Below are positions 1 through 8,269 of a stretch of 34,830 bases of DNA, in pieces (the stretch's first letter is position 1; each line of letters starts with the position of its first letter). The notes under the pieces are model-generated. The model saw nothing but the letters and a program-made list of their open reading frames with translations. It searched no databases and was not told where the DNA came from. This DNA is from Thermoanaerobaculia bacterium. Its GTDB lineage: Bacteria; Acidobacteriota; Thermoanaerobaculia; Gp7-AA8. The stretch spans positions 1 through 34,830 of the forward strand of contig JAMPYE010000004.1 in NCBI GenBank assembly GCA_023700825.1. The letters are read 5' to 3'. Made by a program: the position numbers and the translations under genes.

Positions 1-39
1 TAGCAGGACGATGGCGATGGTGACGGCTGTCTTTTTCAT
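1..39 (-). CDS. 5' end of a truncated CDS (N-terminus MKKTAVTIAIVLL..., signal-peptide-like)
   Basis: ATG at 39 on minus strand, open to window edge; short, hydrophobic N-terminus downstream of the next gene. Confidence 0.4.
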   Translation of the reverse strand, partial: MKKTAVTIAIVLL

Positions 40-61
40 GGCGGTTATCCTCGTCGTCGTT

Positions 62-967
62 TCAGGGGAGCTGGATGCTCTTCAGCTCGTACGGAACGGA
101 CATCGTCGCCTTCTTCGTGAGCAGCGTGAGCTCGAGAGTCACGTCCGCCGGTGGTGGTTCCGACGGCTCGAGCGTCATGATCGTGTCGTCTCCGGAGGTG
201 TTCGAGCTGCGCTAAGGGACCGAGACCTCGGTTCCGTCGGCCTTCAGGAGCCGCACGCTGAGGATTCGATCCATGTCGGCTTCCTTGCCGGAAAGGACGA
301 CGGCTCCCTCGGCGCCCGAGCCCGCTCCGAGCTCCTGGAACGCCTTGGCGAGCTCGATCATCGCCTCGACTTCCTTCTCGTCGACCCCTTCCTTCTTCGC
401 CTGCTCGCGAATCTCCGCGATCTTCTTGTCGTCGAGTTTGTTCTGGCCGCGTTTCTCCTCCAGCTTCTGCGGGGAGAGGACCGTGATGGAGAGCTTCTCC
501 GCCTTGAGGCTCTTGTTGCTGAGCGGCTTGTCCATCTTCGAGAGCACCCTGTCGATCTTCACGATCGAGTTCGGGTCCTTCGACGGCACGAAGAGCTCGA
601 CCGTGCCCGAGATGCGCATCGACTTGGCGGCGCGCGCGGGAGTCTTGAGGCGGACCGTGAGCTGGCCCATGTTCCAGTCGCGCGGCATGAAGTCGGCCTG
701 CTCGCCACCGGACCAGAGCTCGTTCCCCTTTTCGTCGCGCGCTTCCTTCACGACGATGCGGGCCGCGTTGATCTTGTCGAGCCCGTTGCCGGTCAGCTCC
801 ATCTTGAGCTCGAGATTCCCCGAGAACGGCCCGGCTTTCGCGCGGCTGTCGATGACTTCCTTGACTTGCACGCCGACGCCACTCTGGGCGTGAGCCGTTC
901 CGATCGCTCCCGCGCCGAGACAGAGCAGGGCGAAGGAAAACCTGACGACACGTAGAGTTGCCCGCAT
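62..967 (-). CDS. Secreted hypothetical protein, interrupted by an in-frame TAG at 214..212 (ORF 212-967; continuation 62-211)
   Basis: MRATLRVVRFSFALLCLGAGAIGTAHAQ signal peptide; after TAG the same frame continues RSSNTSGDDTIMTLEPSEPPPADVTLELTLLTKKATMSVPYELKSIQLP then TGA. Confidence 0.6.
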
Positions 968-1063
968 CGAGAACCTCCGATTGATTGAATGCCGGAGAGG
1001 ATAGCACGACGTGCCGCGACGGGTCTCGCGGGCGCGCGGGACCGCCGGCATCGATGCGAAGGC

Positions 1064-1933
1064 CTAGCCGCGCTTCTGCTGCTCCCGTTGGCGCGCCTTG
1101 AACTCAGCGTCGTTGCGCCCCAGAACGTCGGTCAGCTCGGCGCCCGCGAGCAACGCGGCGACTCCGACGAAGATCATCACCAGGGCGACGAGAATCGAGC
1201 TCGCTCCGCCGTACGCGGACATCGCGCCTGACCGGTCGAAGTAGAGCGCGACCGCGATTTGCGCCGAAGTGAAGATCAAGGCGGCGCACAAGGCTCCCGG
1301 CGCGACATGACGCCACTTCAGCCGCATGTCGGGCACGAACTTCAGGATGCTGCCGAACATGATCGCCATCAGGACGAAGAACGCGACGAAGCTGAGTCCT
1401 CGCCAGAGGCCGAGCCCCGTGACGTCGGGGAAGTGCTGCTTCCACCACGAAATGCCGATGTTCAGGCTGATGCCTGCGAAAACGAACAACAGAGACGACA
1501 CGACCATGAGCACCGCGACCAGCCGGTCCCATAGCAGCGCGCGCCATCCACTGCGAGGCGGCTCGGGGACGCTGAGCACGGCGTTCAGAGAGCCCCGCAG
1601 CTGTTCGAATACGCCCGAGGCGCCGAAGAGGAGCGCGACGATCCCCACGATCGTGATGGTGGGATCGTGCGTGGTGGCCGCCGAAGTCAGGATCCCCTCG
1701 ACGGCCCGGCCCGTTTCGTCTCCGAGAGCGCGCCGCACGACGGAGATCATGTCGTGCCGGGCCGACTCGCGGCTGAAGAGGGCGCCTACCGCGCTGAAGG
1801 AGAGAAGCAGGAGGGGAGCGAGCGAAAAGGTGGCGAAGAAGGCGACAGCCGCGGCGCGCCCCGTTGCATCATGGCGCTGCCACGCGCGCCAGACCTCGGC
1901 GAACACATCGCGGACTCTCGTGATGACTCGCAT
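1064..1933 (-). CDS. YihY/BrkB family inner-membrane protein
   Basis: 289 aa, multi-TM, family-typical GASGVFEQLRGSLNAV...; MRLKWRHVAPGALCAALIF; YGGASSILVALVMIF. Confidence 0.9.
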   Translation of the reverse strand: MRVITRVRDVFAEVWRAWQRHDATGRAAAVAFFATFSLAPLLLLSFSAVGALFSRESARHDMISVVRRALGDETGRAVEGILTSAATTHDPTITIVGIVALLFGASGVFEQLRGSLNAVLSVPEPPRSGWRALLWDRLVAVLMVVSSLLFVFAGISLNIGISWWKQHFPDVTGLGLWRGLSFVAFFVLMAIMFGSILKFVPDMRLKWRHVAPGALCAALIFTSAQIAVALYFDRSGAMSAYGGASSILVALVMIFVGVAALLAGAELTDVLGRNDAEFKARQREQQKRG

Positions 1934-1996
1934 CGCGTCGGGCGTCGCTCCCGCAAGCGCCGGGGAGTTCGGGTCCGCCTTGACGGATCGAACCGG

Positions 1997-2236
1997 TCAG
2001 CAGCGCTTCTTGACGATCGCAACCGCCTGCTCGGTGAGGCCCTCGCAGCAGGTCGTCCACATCGCGTCGAACCAGCCGTTGTCGAAGCCGTGGATCGTCA
2101 CCGCGACCACCTGCTTGCCGTGCTCGGCACAGCGAAGGTCCGCCGCGCGCTCGAGGCGGGGCCGCAGGCGCTCGCGCAGCGTCGTTTCGCGGTCTTCGAA
2201 AATGATCTTCATCGATTCCTGCTGGATTGCGCTCAT
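1997..2236 (-). CDS. Small hypothetical protein (79 aa)
   Basis: MSAIQQESMKIIFEDRETT...NGWFDAMWTTCCEGLTEQAVAIVKKRC; ATG overlaps the stop of the upstream small ORF (ATGA). Confidence 0.55.
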   Translation of the reverse strand: MSAIQQESMKIIFEDRETTLRERLRPRLERAADLRCAEHGKQVVAVTIHGFDNGWFDAMWTTCCEGLTEQAVAIVKKRC

Positions 2237-2385
2237 GCGACGGGCTCCTCTCGGCTGACCAGTCGAGACGAGGTGACGGTGCTTTCGTCCTGCGTCGCGT
2301 GATGGCCGGGCCCGAACCGAAGTGCGAGGTCCCAAACCATGCCTGCGACGGCGACTGCAGCGGTGATCGTCAACCACATCTCCAT
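2233..2385 (-). CDS. Small single-TM protein (50 aa), below the ORF-track cutoff
   Basis: MEMWLTITAAVAVAGMVWDLALRFGPGHHATQDESTVTSSRLVSREEPVA; hydrophobic N-terminus; ATGA overlap with the next gene. Confidence 0.45.
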   Translation of the reverse strand: MEMWLTITAAVAVAGMVWDLALRFGPGHHATQDESTVTSSRLVSREEPVA

Positions 2386-2478
2386 CCGGCGCCTCCGTGA
2401 TTGCGGTCCCGGGGGACGACCGTGATGGCCGTTCCCCCGGGCCCGCGTGTTCGATCGGATCGATCGTGCGTCGCCGAA

Positions 2479-2724
2479 CTACTTCTTCGGCTTGGCTTCG
2501 TCGGCCTTGAGCGTCTGGCCGTCGACTTCCTTGCCGTTCAGGCCGGCAATCGCGGCGCGACCCACTTCGGCGTTTTCGAATTCGATGAAGCCGAAGCCCT
2601 TCGACTCTCCGCTCGAGCGCTCGGTCGCGACCGTCGCCGAAACGACGGTTCCGTACGAAGCTGCGAGTTCGTTGAGCTGCGCGTCGTTCATCTGCCTGGG
2701 GAGATTGCCTACATACAATTTCAT
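2479..2724 (-). CDS. RRM-type RNA-binding protein (81 aa)
   Basis: RNP2 KLYVGNL and RNP1 KGFGFIEF motifs at canonical spacing. Confidence 0.95.
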   Translation of the reverse strand: MKLYVGNLPRQMNDAQLNELAASYGTVVSATVATERSSGESKGFGFIEFENAEVGRAAIAGLNGKEVDGQTLKADEAKPKK

Positions 2725-3008
2725 TGGAGCTCCTGGCCGGCCGGGCCGGCGAATCCCCCGGAGCTGGCGCCGTGGACCAGCCTCGATGAAGAGGTCTCGC
2801 CGGGCGCGACAATTCGGGAGAATGGGAAGCTAAGAGGGGTGAGTCCAGAATATCTGACTTAGTTCAGATGGACTGAAGTGCCGAAGAAGTTTCCCCGACC
2901 GTGCGTCCACCATAGTCTCTTCGACGCGGAATGTCACGGCGCAATAGTTCCGGCCCGTTTCCGGTTGCGGCGCCACCCGACGATGGGGAAGGGGCACCGA
3001 CTGGTATG

Positions 3009-3124
3009 TGGCGCAGGCACTCCTGCCTGCGCGTCGCCGAAGGCGACCAGTAGATTCCCACCTGGTGGGTCGACAGGGCGGCGCTTCGTCCCGCTCCGCG
3101 GGACAGACAGGAGTGCCTGCGCCA
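3009..3124. repeat. 116-bp element bounded by 21-bp inverted repeats (1 mismatch)
   Basis: TGGCGCAGGCACTCCTGCCTG (3009-3029) versus CAGACAGGAGTGCCTGCGCCA (3104-3124). Confidence 0.7.
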
Positions 3125-3135
3125 GATTCGGCGCA

Positions 3136-3174
3136 GCGAAAGGCGCCGCCCTTTCGGGCGGCGCCTTTCGCTTT
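3136..3174. terminator. Perfect 16-bp stem hairpin downstream of hflC
   Basis: GCGAAAGGCGCCGCCC-tttc-GGGCGGCGCCTTTCGC; loop reads GAAA on the minus (hflC) strand. Confidence 0.7.
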
Positions 3175-3206
3175 GACTCGATGCGCCTGGCTCTACGTCG
3201 GCGCCG

Positions 3207-4145
3207 TCACTTCGACGAGCCCAGGTACTTCAGCATCTCGCCGTCGGTCGAAAGCACCATCACCGTATCCGCGTCGAAGCTCTTTTCGAGCGTTCCCATC
3301 GTCTTGAGGAAGCGGTAGAACTCGGGATCGCGGTTGTACGCCGAGGCGTAGATGTCGGCGGCCGCGGCGTCCGCCTTTCCGCGGATCTCCTGTGCTTTCC
3401 GATACGCCTCCGACTCGATCACCCGGAGCTCGCGCTCCCTCTCGCCGGCGATGCGGGCGGCTTCTCCTGCGCCCTCGGAGCGGTAGCGTTCCGCGATCCG
3501 CTTTCTCTCCGAGATCATGCGTGCGTAGACTTCCTGCCTGACCGCGTCGACGTAGTTGATCTGCTTGACGCGGAAGTCGAGGATCTCGATTCCGAGGTCG
3601 ACGGTGCGGCGTTGCGCGTTCTTGAGAACCTCGGCCGTGAGCTTGTCGCGGCCGAACTCGACCCGCTCGGCAGCTTCCGGCTGGCTCAGTTCGGCGACGT
3701 CGTCCGCGACGACCATCGGGCGATTCGTCGAGCGCACCAGATCGATCAGCTCGTGCTTCGCGATCGTGTTCCGGGTCTCGCCGTCGAGGATGTCGTCGAG
3801 CCGCGACTGCGCGCCCCGCTCGTCGTGGAGGCGCTGGAAGAACAGGAGCGGATCGGTGATGCGCCAGCGCGCGTACGAGTCCACCCAGATGAAACGCTTG
3901 TCTTTCGTCGGGATCTGGTTCGGGTTTCCGTCCCATTCGAGAAACCGCTTCTCGAACGCGTGGATGTTCTGTACGAACGGAGTCTTCATCTTCAGGCCCG
4001 GCGTCGTGATCGGCTTCCCGACCGGCTTGCCGAACTGCGTGATGACGACCTGTTCGGTCTCGCGCACGACGTAGAGCGAGCTCGACAGGGTCACGATGGC
4101 GAACAGCACCACCACGGCGATGATCGCGATGCGAATCTGCGTCAT
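3207..4145 (-). CDS. hflC: Protease modulator HflC (SPFH/prohibitin family)
   Basis: MTQIRIAIIAVVVLFAIVTLSSSLYVVRETEQVVITQFGKPVG...; HflC-type SPFH domain, paired with hflK. Confidence 0.95.
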   Translation of the reverse strand: MTQIRIAIIAVVVLFAIVTLSSSLYVVRETEQVVITQFGKPVGKPITTPGLKMKTPFVQNIHAFEKRFLEWDGNPNQIPTKDKRFIWVDSYARWRITDPLLFFQRLHDERGAQSRLDDILDGETRNTIAKHELIDLVRSTNRPMVVADDVAELSQPEAAERVEFGRDKLTAEVLKNAQRRTVDLGIEILDFRVKQINYVDAVRQEVYARMISERKRIAERYRSEGAGEAARIAGERERELRVIESEAYRKAQEIRGKADAAAADIYASAYNRDPEFYRFLKTMGTLEKSFDADTVMVLSTDGEMLKYLGSSK

Positions 4146-5137
4146 GGCTTCACCTCCGCCGCCTGGCCCGGAAGAGGCAAGAGCGGGATCAGTCCCTTGA
4201 GGTTCTCGTCCAGGATGATCTTCTTCTTCACGTTCGGATAGACCGCGCTCATCGTTTCGAGATACATGCGGCGGCGGGTCACTTCGGGCGCGCGCTGGTA
4301 CGCCGCGTGGACCTGGACGAACAGGTCCGCGTCGCCGCGCGCGCGGTTGACGCGATCGGTCGCGAAGCCCTCGGCCTGTTCGACCGCCTGCATCGCCTGG
4401 CCTTTCGCGCGCGGGATGATCTGGTTGTAGTCGGCGCGCGCCTGGTTGATCATCTTCTCGCGCTCCTGCTGCGCCTGGTTGACCTCGTTGAATGACGGCT
4501 TCACGGGGTCGGGCGGGTTCACGTCCTGCAGCACGATCTGCTCGACCTTGATGCCGTTCTCGTACTGATCGCAGAGCGCCTGCAGCTTCTGCTCCACCTC
4601 GTCGGCAATCTCCTGCCGTCCGACGGTGAGCACTTCGTTGACGCTGCGATCCCCGATGACTTCCCGCATCACCGTCTCGTTCATGTCGCGGAAGGTCTTT
4701 CGCACGTTCCGGACCTTGAACAGGAACTTGTACGGGTCGCGCACTCGGAACTGTGCCGTCCACTCGACGACCGCGACGTTCAGGTCACCGGTCAGCATGA
4801 GCGACTCCGCCGAGAGGTCCTCGTCCGAGTAGGTCGTGCGGGTATCGGTCTGCTCCGTGCGGAAGCCGAACTCCTCCTTGAGCTGGCGCTCGATCGGAAC
4901 CTTGACGACGCGCTCGATCGGCGAGGGGAGCTTGAGATGCAGACCCGATGGGACCTGGCGCACGAATTTTCCGAAGCGCAGGACGATGCCGGCCTCTTCG
5001 GGCTCGACCGTGAACCAGGTCGTGAACGCGATGAACACCAGAGGGAGGGCGAGCAGCAGTCGCGCCAGCTTCCTGGGGTCCAGCGTCGGCGGATTGAACC
5101 GACGAAGATTTGGAGGGGGGAACTCGAATTGGCTCAT
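4142..5137 (-). CDS. hflK: FtsH protease activity modulator HflK
   Basis: 331 aa; TWFTVEPEEAGIVLRFGKFVRQVPSGLHLKLPSPIERV...; ATGA overlap with hflC. Confidence 0.95.
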   Translation of the reverse strand: MSQFEFPPPNLRRFNPPTLDPRKLARLLLALPLVFIAFTTWFTVEPEEAGIVLRFGKFVRQVPSGLHLKLPSPIERVVKVPIERQLKEEFGFRTEQTDTRTTYSDEDLSAESLMLTGDLNVAVVEWTAQFRVRDPYKFLFKVRNVRKTFRDMNETVMREVIGDRSVNEVLTVGRQEIADEVEQKLQALCDQYENGIKVEQIVLQDVNPPDPVKPSFNEVNQAQQEREKMINQARADYNQIIPRAKGQAMQAVEQAEGFATDRVNRARGDADLFVQVHAAYQRAPEVTRRRMYLETMSAVYPNVKKKIILDENLKGLIPLLPLPGQAAEVKP

Positions 5138-5240
5138 GAGAGGCTCCTGTCGTTAAAGCGGGTGACCGGGCCATGCTAGCGCACTCCATCCGCGATTCTG
5201 GCAAATATCGGCGGGGTGTCATAACGTCTTCACGGCCCTC

Positions 5241-5807
5241 ATGCGACTCGCCGATTGCTATCGCCTGCTCGACCTTCAGCCCGGGGCGTCTCCGGAGGAG
5301 GTGAAGCGCGCGCATCGGGATCTGAACAAGGTCTGGCACCCGGATCGCTTCGGTGACGACCTCGCTCTTCGCGCGAAGGCGGAGGAGAAGCTCAAGTCGA
5401 TCAACGCCGCCTACGCGTCGATCCGCGAGTCGTGCGACGAGGCGTGGCCCGAGGCGGAAGGCGGCCGGGACGAGCCGGGCGCATGGCGGGCTCGCTCTCG
5501 CGGCCGCGAGTCGCGGTTCGCCGACCTGGAGTCGATCGCGCGGTTCGTCGAGCGCGGGTCTCTTGGCGAAGATGCCGACGTGTTCGACCCTTCCACCGGG
5601 CGGTGGGCTCCGATCGAGACGATTCCGCGGCTTCGCACGGCGCTGGCGCTCGTTCGATCGCGACGGAACCGCGGGTGGGCGTTCACCTGCGCGATCCTGG
5701 CGATCTTCCTTCTCGCCCGGCGCCCGACTCCCGCCGGGCTGTTGATCGCGGTGGCGCTGGGCGTCGCGTCGTACTTTCTCGCGCGGCGGGCGCGAGCCGA
5801 CCATTGA
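5241..5807 (+). CDS. DnaJ-domain protein with C-terminal TM segments
   Basis: J-domain with HPD (KVWHPDRFGDD); C-terminal hydrophobic FTCAILAIFLL and AGLLIAVALGVASYFLARR. Confidence 0.9.
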   Translation: MRLADCYRLLDLQPGASPEEVKRAHRDLNKVWHPDRFGDDLALRAKAEEKLKSINAAYASIRESCDEAWPEAEGGRDEPGAWRARSRGRESRFADLESIARFVERGSLGEDADVFDPSTGRWAPIETIPRLRTALALVRSRRNRGWAFTCAILAIFLLARRPTPAGLLIAVALGVASYFLARRARADH

Positions 5808-5831
5808 CCGGTGCGGGGCTCCGCCGCGCCC

Positions 5832-6530
5832 TCACTCGTCGATCGGCTCGGCGATGAAGCGGTAGCCGATCCACGGCTCGGTGATGATGAACTGTGGTGA
5901 GGCGGGATCGGGCTCGATTTTCTTCCGGAGCGCTGCGACGTGGACGCGGACCGTCTCCGCGGTGGTCGACGGCGTGTCCCTCCAGACGCGGGCGATGATC
6001 TGGTCGGTCGTGATGACCTTGCCGGAGTTCGACGCGAGGAGCGAGAGCAGGGCGAATTCCGTCGGCGTAAGGCGGATTTCGTCGTCGCCCCGGAGGACGC
6101 GGCGGCGGTCGAAGTCGATCGTCAGTGCCGCGAAGCGGAGGCGTGAGAGGCTCGCGAGGCCGCTCCTGCGCAACTGTGCGCGGACGCGGGCGAGCAACTC
6201 GGCGACGGAGAACGGCTTCGCGACGAAGTCGTCGGCGCCCAGGTCGAGAGCGCGCACGCGGTCGGTTTCGCCGCCGCGCACCGAGAGCACGATGATCGGA
6301 GTCGAGACCGCCTTCCGCAGCGCGGCGATCAGCTCGAAGCCGTCCATGACCGGCATCGCGAGGTCCGTGAGTATCAGGTCGGGACGGTCCTTCCCGGCCG
6401 CGGCGAGAGCGTCACGCCCGTCGCCCGCCTCGATCACGTCGTACGACTCGCCGCGCAGCTGCGCGACGATCGCGCGCCGGATCGCCAGATCGTCCTCGAC
6501 GACGAGGATGCGCGAGCTGCCTAACGTCAT
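5832..6530 (-). CDS. KdpE-like OmpR-family response regulator
   Basis: Receiver domain (ILVVEDD, LILTDLAMPVMDG, KPF) plus winged-helix Trans_reg_C; ATGA overlap with histidine kinase. Confidence 0.92.
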   Translation of the reverse strand: MTLGSSRILVVEDDLAIRRAIVAQLRGESYDVIEAGDGRDALAAAGKDRPDLILTDLAMPVMDGFELIAALRKAVSTPIIVLSVRGGETDRVRALDLGADDFVAKPFSVAELLARVRAQLRRSGLASLSRLRFAALTIDFDRRRVLRGDDEIRLTPTEFALLSLLASNSGKVITTDQIIARVWRDTPSTTAETVRVHVAALRKKIEPDPASPQFIITEPWIGYRFIAEPIDE

Positions 6531-8038
6531 GCCGGCCCCTCGGCGGCGACCGGCGCCGCGGGCAGGTCGAGGCGCGCGACCGTTCCGCCGCCGGCACGCT
6601 CGAACCACTCCACGCTGCCGCCGCTGAGCGCCGCGAGCGTTCGCGCGAGCTCGATTCCGAGGCCGCTGCCGCGCGCGTCGGGGGAGGAGAACGTCCGCAC
6701 GCGCTTCGTCTGCTCCGGCGTGAGCCCGGGGCCGCGGTCGCGGACTTCCACCCAGACGCGCCCGTCCACCTCGCAGGACGGCATCGCGTTGAGCTCGATC
6801 GGCGAACCCGCGGGCGATGCGCCGTCGGCGTTCTCGATCAGGTTGATCACGATCTCCAGCGCCAGGGACGGGTCGACGAGAAGGTCTCTCGCGTCCTCGG
6901 CGACCGTGGTCTGAACCGGTCGCGTTCCCGTGATCGTCGGTAGCGCCTCTCTCGCGGCGCGGAACAGGTCGGCCGCCGGCGTCGGCTCCGTGCGCGGCGA
7001 GACGATGCCCGCCTCGAAGCGCGCGAGCGAGAGGAGGTTGTCGATCCTGCGGTGGAGCCGTCCCACTTCGTCGCGAATCGTCCGCACGTGCCCGGCCGCC
7101 GCGTCGGCGCCGATGCCGATGCGCTCGAGCGACTCGCTCTCGACCGCGAGGACCGTGAGCGGCGACTTCAGGTCGTGCGATACGGCCTGGAGGAGTGACG
7201 ACTTCAGCTCGTTGGCCTGTCCGAGCGCTTCGACCTGCGCCCGCTCGTGCAGGAACCGTTCGCGCTCGATTGCGAAGCTCAGGAGGTTTGCCGCAGAGTC
7301 GAGCGCGGTCTGCGTACGCACGGCACCGCGAACGAGGAACGCCGCCTTTACGCGCCCGCCCATCGTGAGAGGCAGGCAGATGTCGCGGCCGAAGCGCGAA
7401 GGGATGTCGGTGACCTTGCCGTGCCGTCCCACGCCTGCCGCGATGTCCTCCACCTCGTCGGTCATCGGTGCGCCGCTCCACGCGAGCACTTGCTGCTGCT
7501 GGGGTGACGCGCCGTAGAGAATCACCCCGCCGCTCGAGGCCCCGATGCGCGCGAGGTAACGGCTCGCAGCCTCGCCGATCTGGTCGGTGCCGCCGGCCCC
7601 CTTCAGCAGCGCGACGCTCATTTCGTAGAGCGCCTCGATCTCCTCGCGGCTCGCGCGCGCGTTCTCCGCCTGGAGGCGTTCGCGGACGAGCAGCCGGTTC
7701 GCGAGCAGGGACGTCAGCAGGAACGCCGCGAGCGCGATCCAGTTCTCCGGATCGTCGATCACGAGGGTGTGTTTCGGCGGGAAGAAGAAGAGGTTGTAGG
7801 CGATGGTCGCCGCGACCGCGGCGAGGGTTGCGACGAAGAGCGGTTGTCGCGACGCGATCAGCAGGACGCCCACGAGCAGCAGGAAGCCGGAGCTCGCCGG
7901 GTTCAACCGCAGTGTGATTCCGCAGACGGTCAGGGCCGCGACGATCAGCAGCGCCGCCGCCACGCGCGCCGCGATCGGCACGAGGTCAGCGGGCCTGAAC
8001 GCTCTGCGCGCGCGTGTCTCGCCTGGAATCGTCGTCAC
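6527..8038 (-). CDS. KdpD-like sensor histidine kinase (DUF4118 TM domain, HisKA, HATPase); lacks KdpD/Usp N-terminal domains
   Basis: DUF4118-like TM block ending YNLFFFPPKHTLVIDDPENW; H-box SHDLKSPL; N-box IENADGASP; G-box DRGPGL, GSGLGIELAR; GTG start. Confidence 0.9.
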   Translation of the reverse strand: MTTIPGETRARRAFRPADLVPIAARVAAALLIVAALTVCGITLRLNPASSGFLLLVGVLLIASRQPLFVATLAAVAATIAYNLFFFPPKHTLVIDDPENWIALAAFLLTSLLANRLLVRERLQAENARASREEIEALYEMSVALLKGAGGTDQIGEAASRYLARIGASSGGVILYGASPQQQQVLAWSGAPMTDEVEDIAAGVGRHGKVTDIPSRFGRDICLPLTMGGRVKAAFLVRGAVRTQTALDSAANLLSFAIERERFLHERAQVEALGQANELKSSLLQAVSHDLKSPLTVLAVESESLERIGIGADAAAGHVRTIRDEVGRLHRRIDNLLSLARFEAGIVSPRTEPTPAADLFRAAREALPTITGTRPVQTTVAEDARDLLVDPSLALEIVINLIENADGASPAGSPIELNAMPSCEVDGRVWVEVRDRGPGLTPEQTKRVRTFSSPDARGSGLGIELARTLAALSGGSVEWFERAGGGTVARLDLPAAPVAAEGPA

Positions 8039-8153
8039 AGCTCCTTACCCCAACGACCGTGAGCGCGAGCGCCATGACGAGCAGGGCGCCGAGCAGCCAG
8101 TCTTCGAAGGTCGGACCCACGAGCCGGGCGATGAAGCTGAAGAAAGTTCGCAT
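7986..8153 (-). CDS. Small single-TM protein (55 aa) overlapping the start of the KdpD-like gene
   Basis: MRTFFSFIARLVGPTFEDWLLGALLVMALALTVVGVRSCDDDSRRDTRAQSVQAR; 53-nt out-of-frame overlap. Confidence 0.45.
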   Translation of the reverse strand: MRTFFSFIARLVGPTFEDWLLGALLVMALALTVVGVRSCDDDSRRDTRAQSVQAR

Positions 8154-8231
8154 CACTCTCTTCAACAGCGCGCGGGACCCAGGGTCGTATTGATTCTGGC
8201 ACCGAATCGTGAAGCACGTGCGGGGATTGCA

Positions 8232-8247
8232 TTAAGAGTTCGTTAAG
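8232..8247. promoter_or_regulatory. Direct repeat TTAAG-N6-TTAAG (11-bp periodicity), candidate OmpR-family operator
   Basis: ATTAAGAGTTCGTTAAG in the divergent kdpDE-like/kup intergenic region. Confidence 0.35.
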
Positions 8248-8269
8248 CCCGAATTTTGCGAGCTTTCGC

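Noticed and set aside
3207-4763. 518-aa ORF as an N-terminally extended HflC
   Set aside because: Extension is out-of-frame translation of hflK; HflC starts at 4145.
5832-7481. 549-aa ORF as a fused response regulator
   Set aside because: The N-terminal about 316 aa is out-of-frame translation of the histidine kinase; the genuine start is the ATG at 6530.
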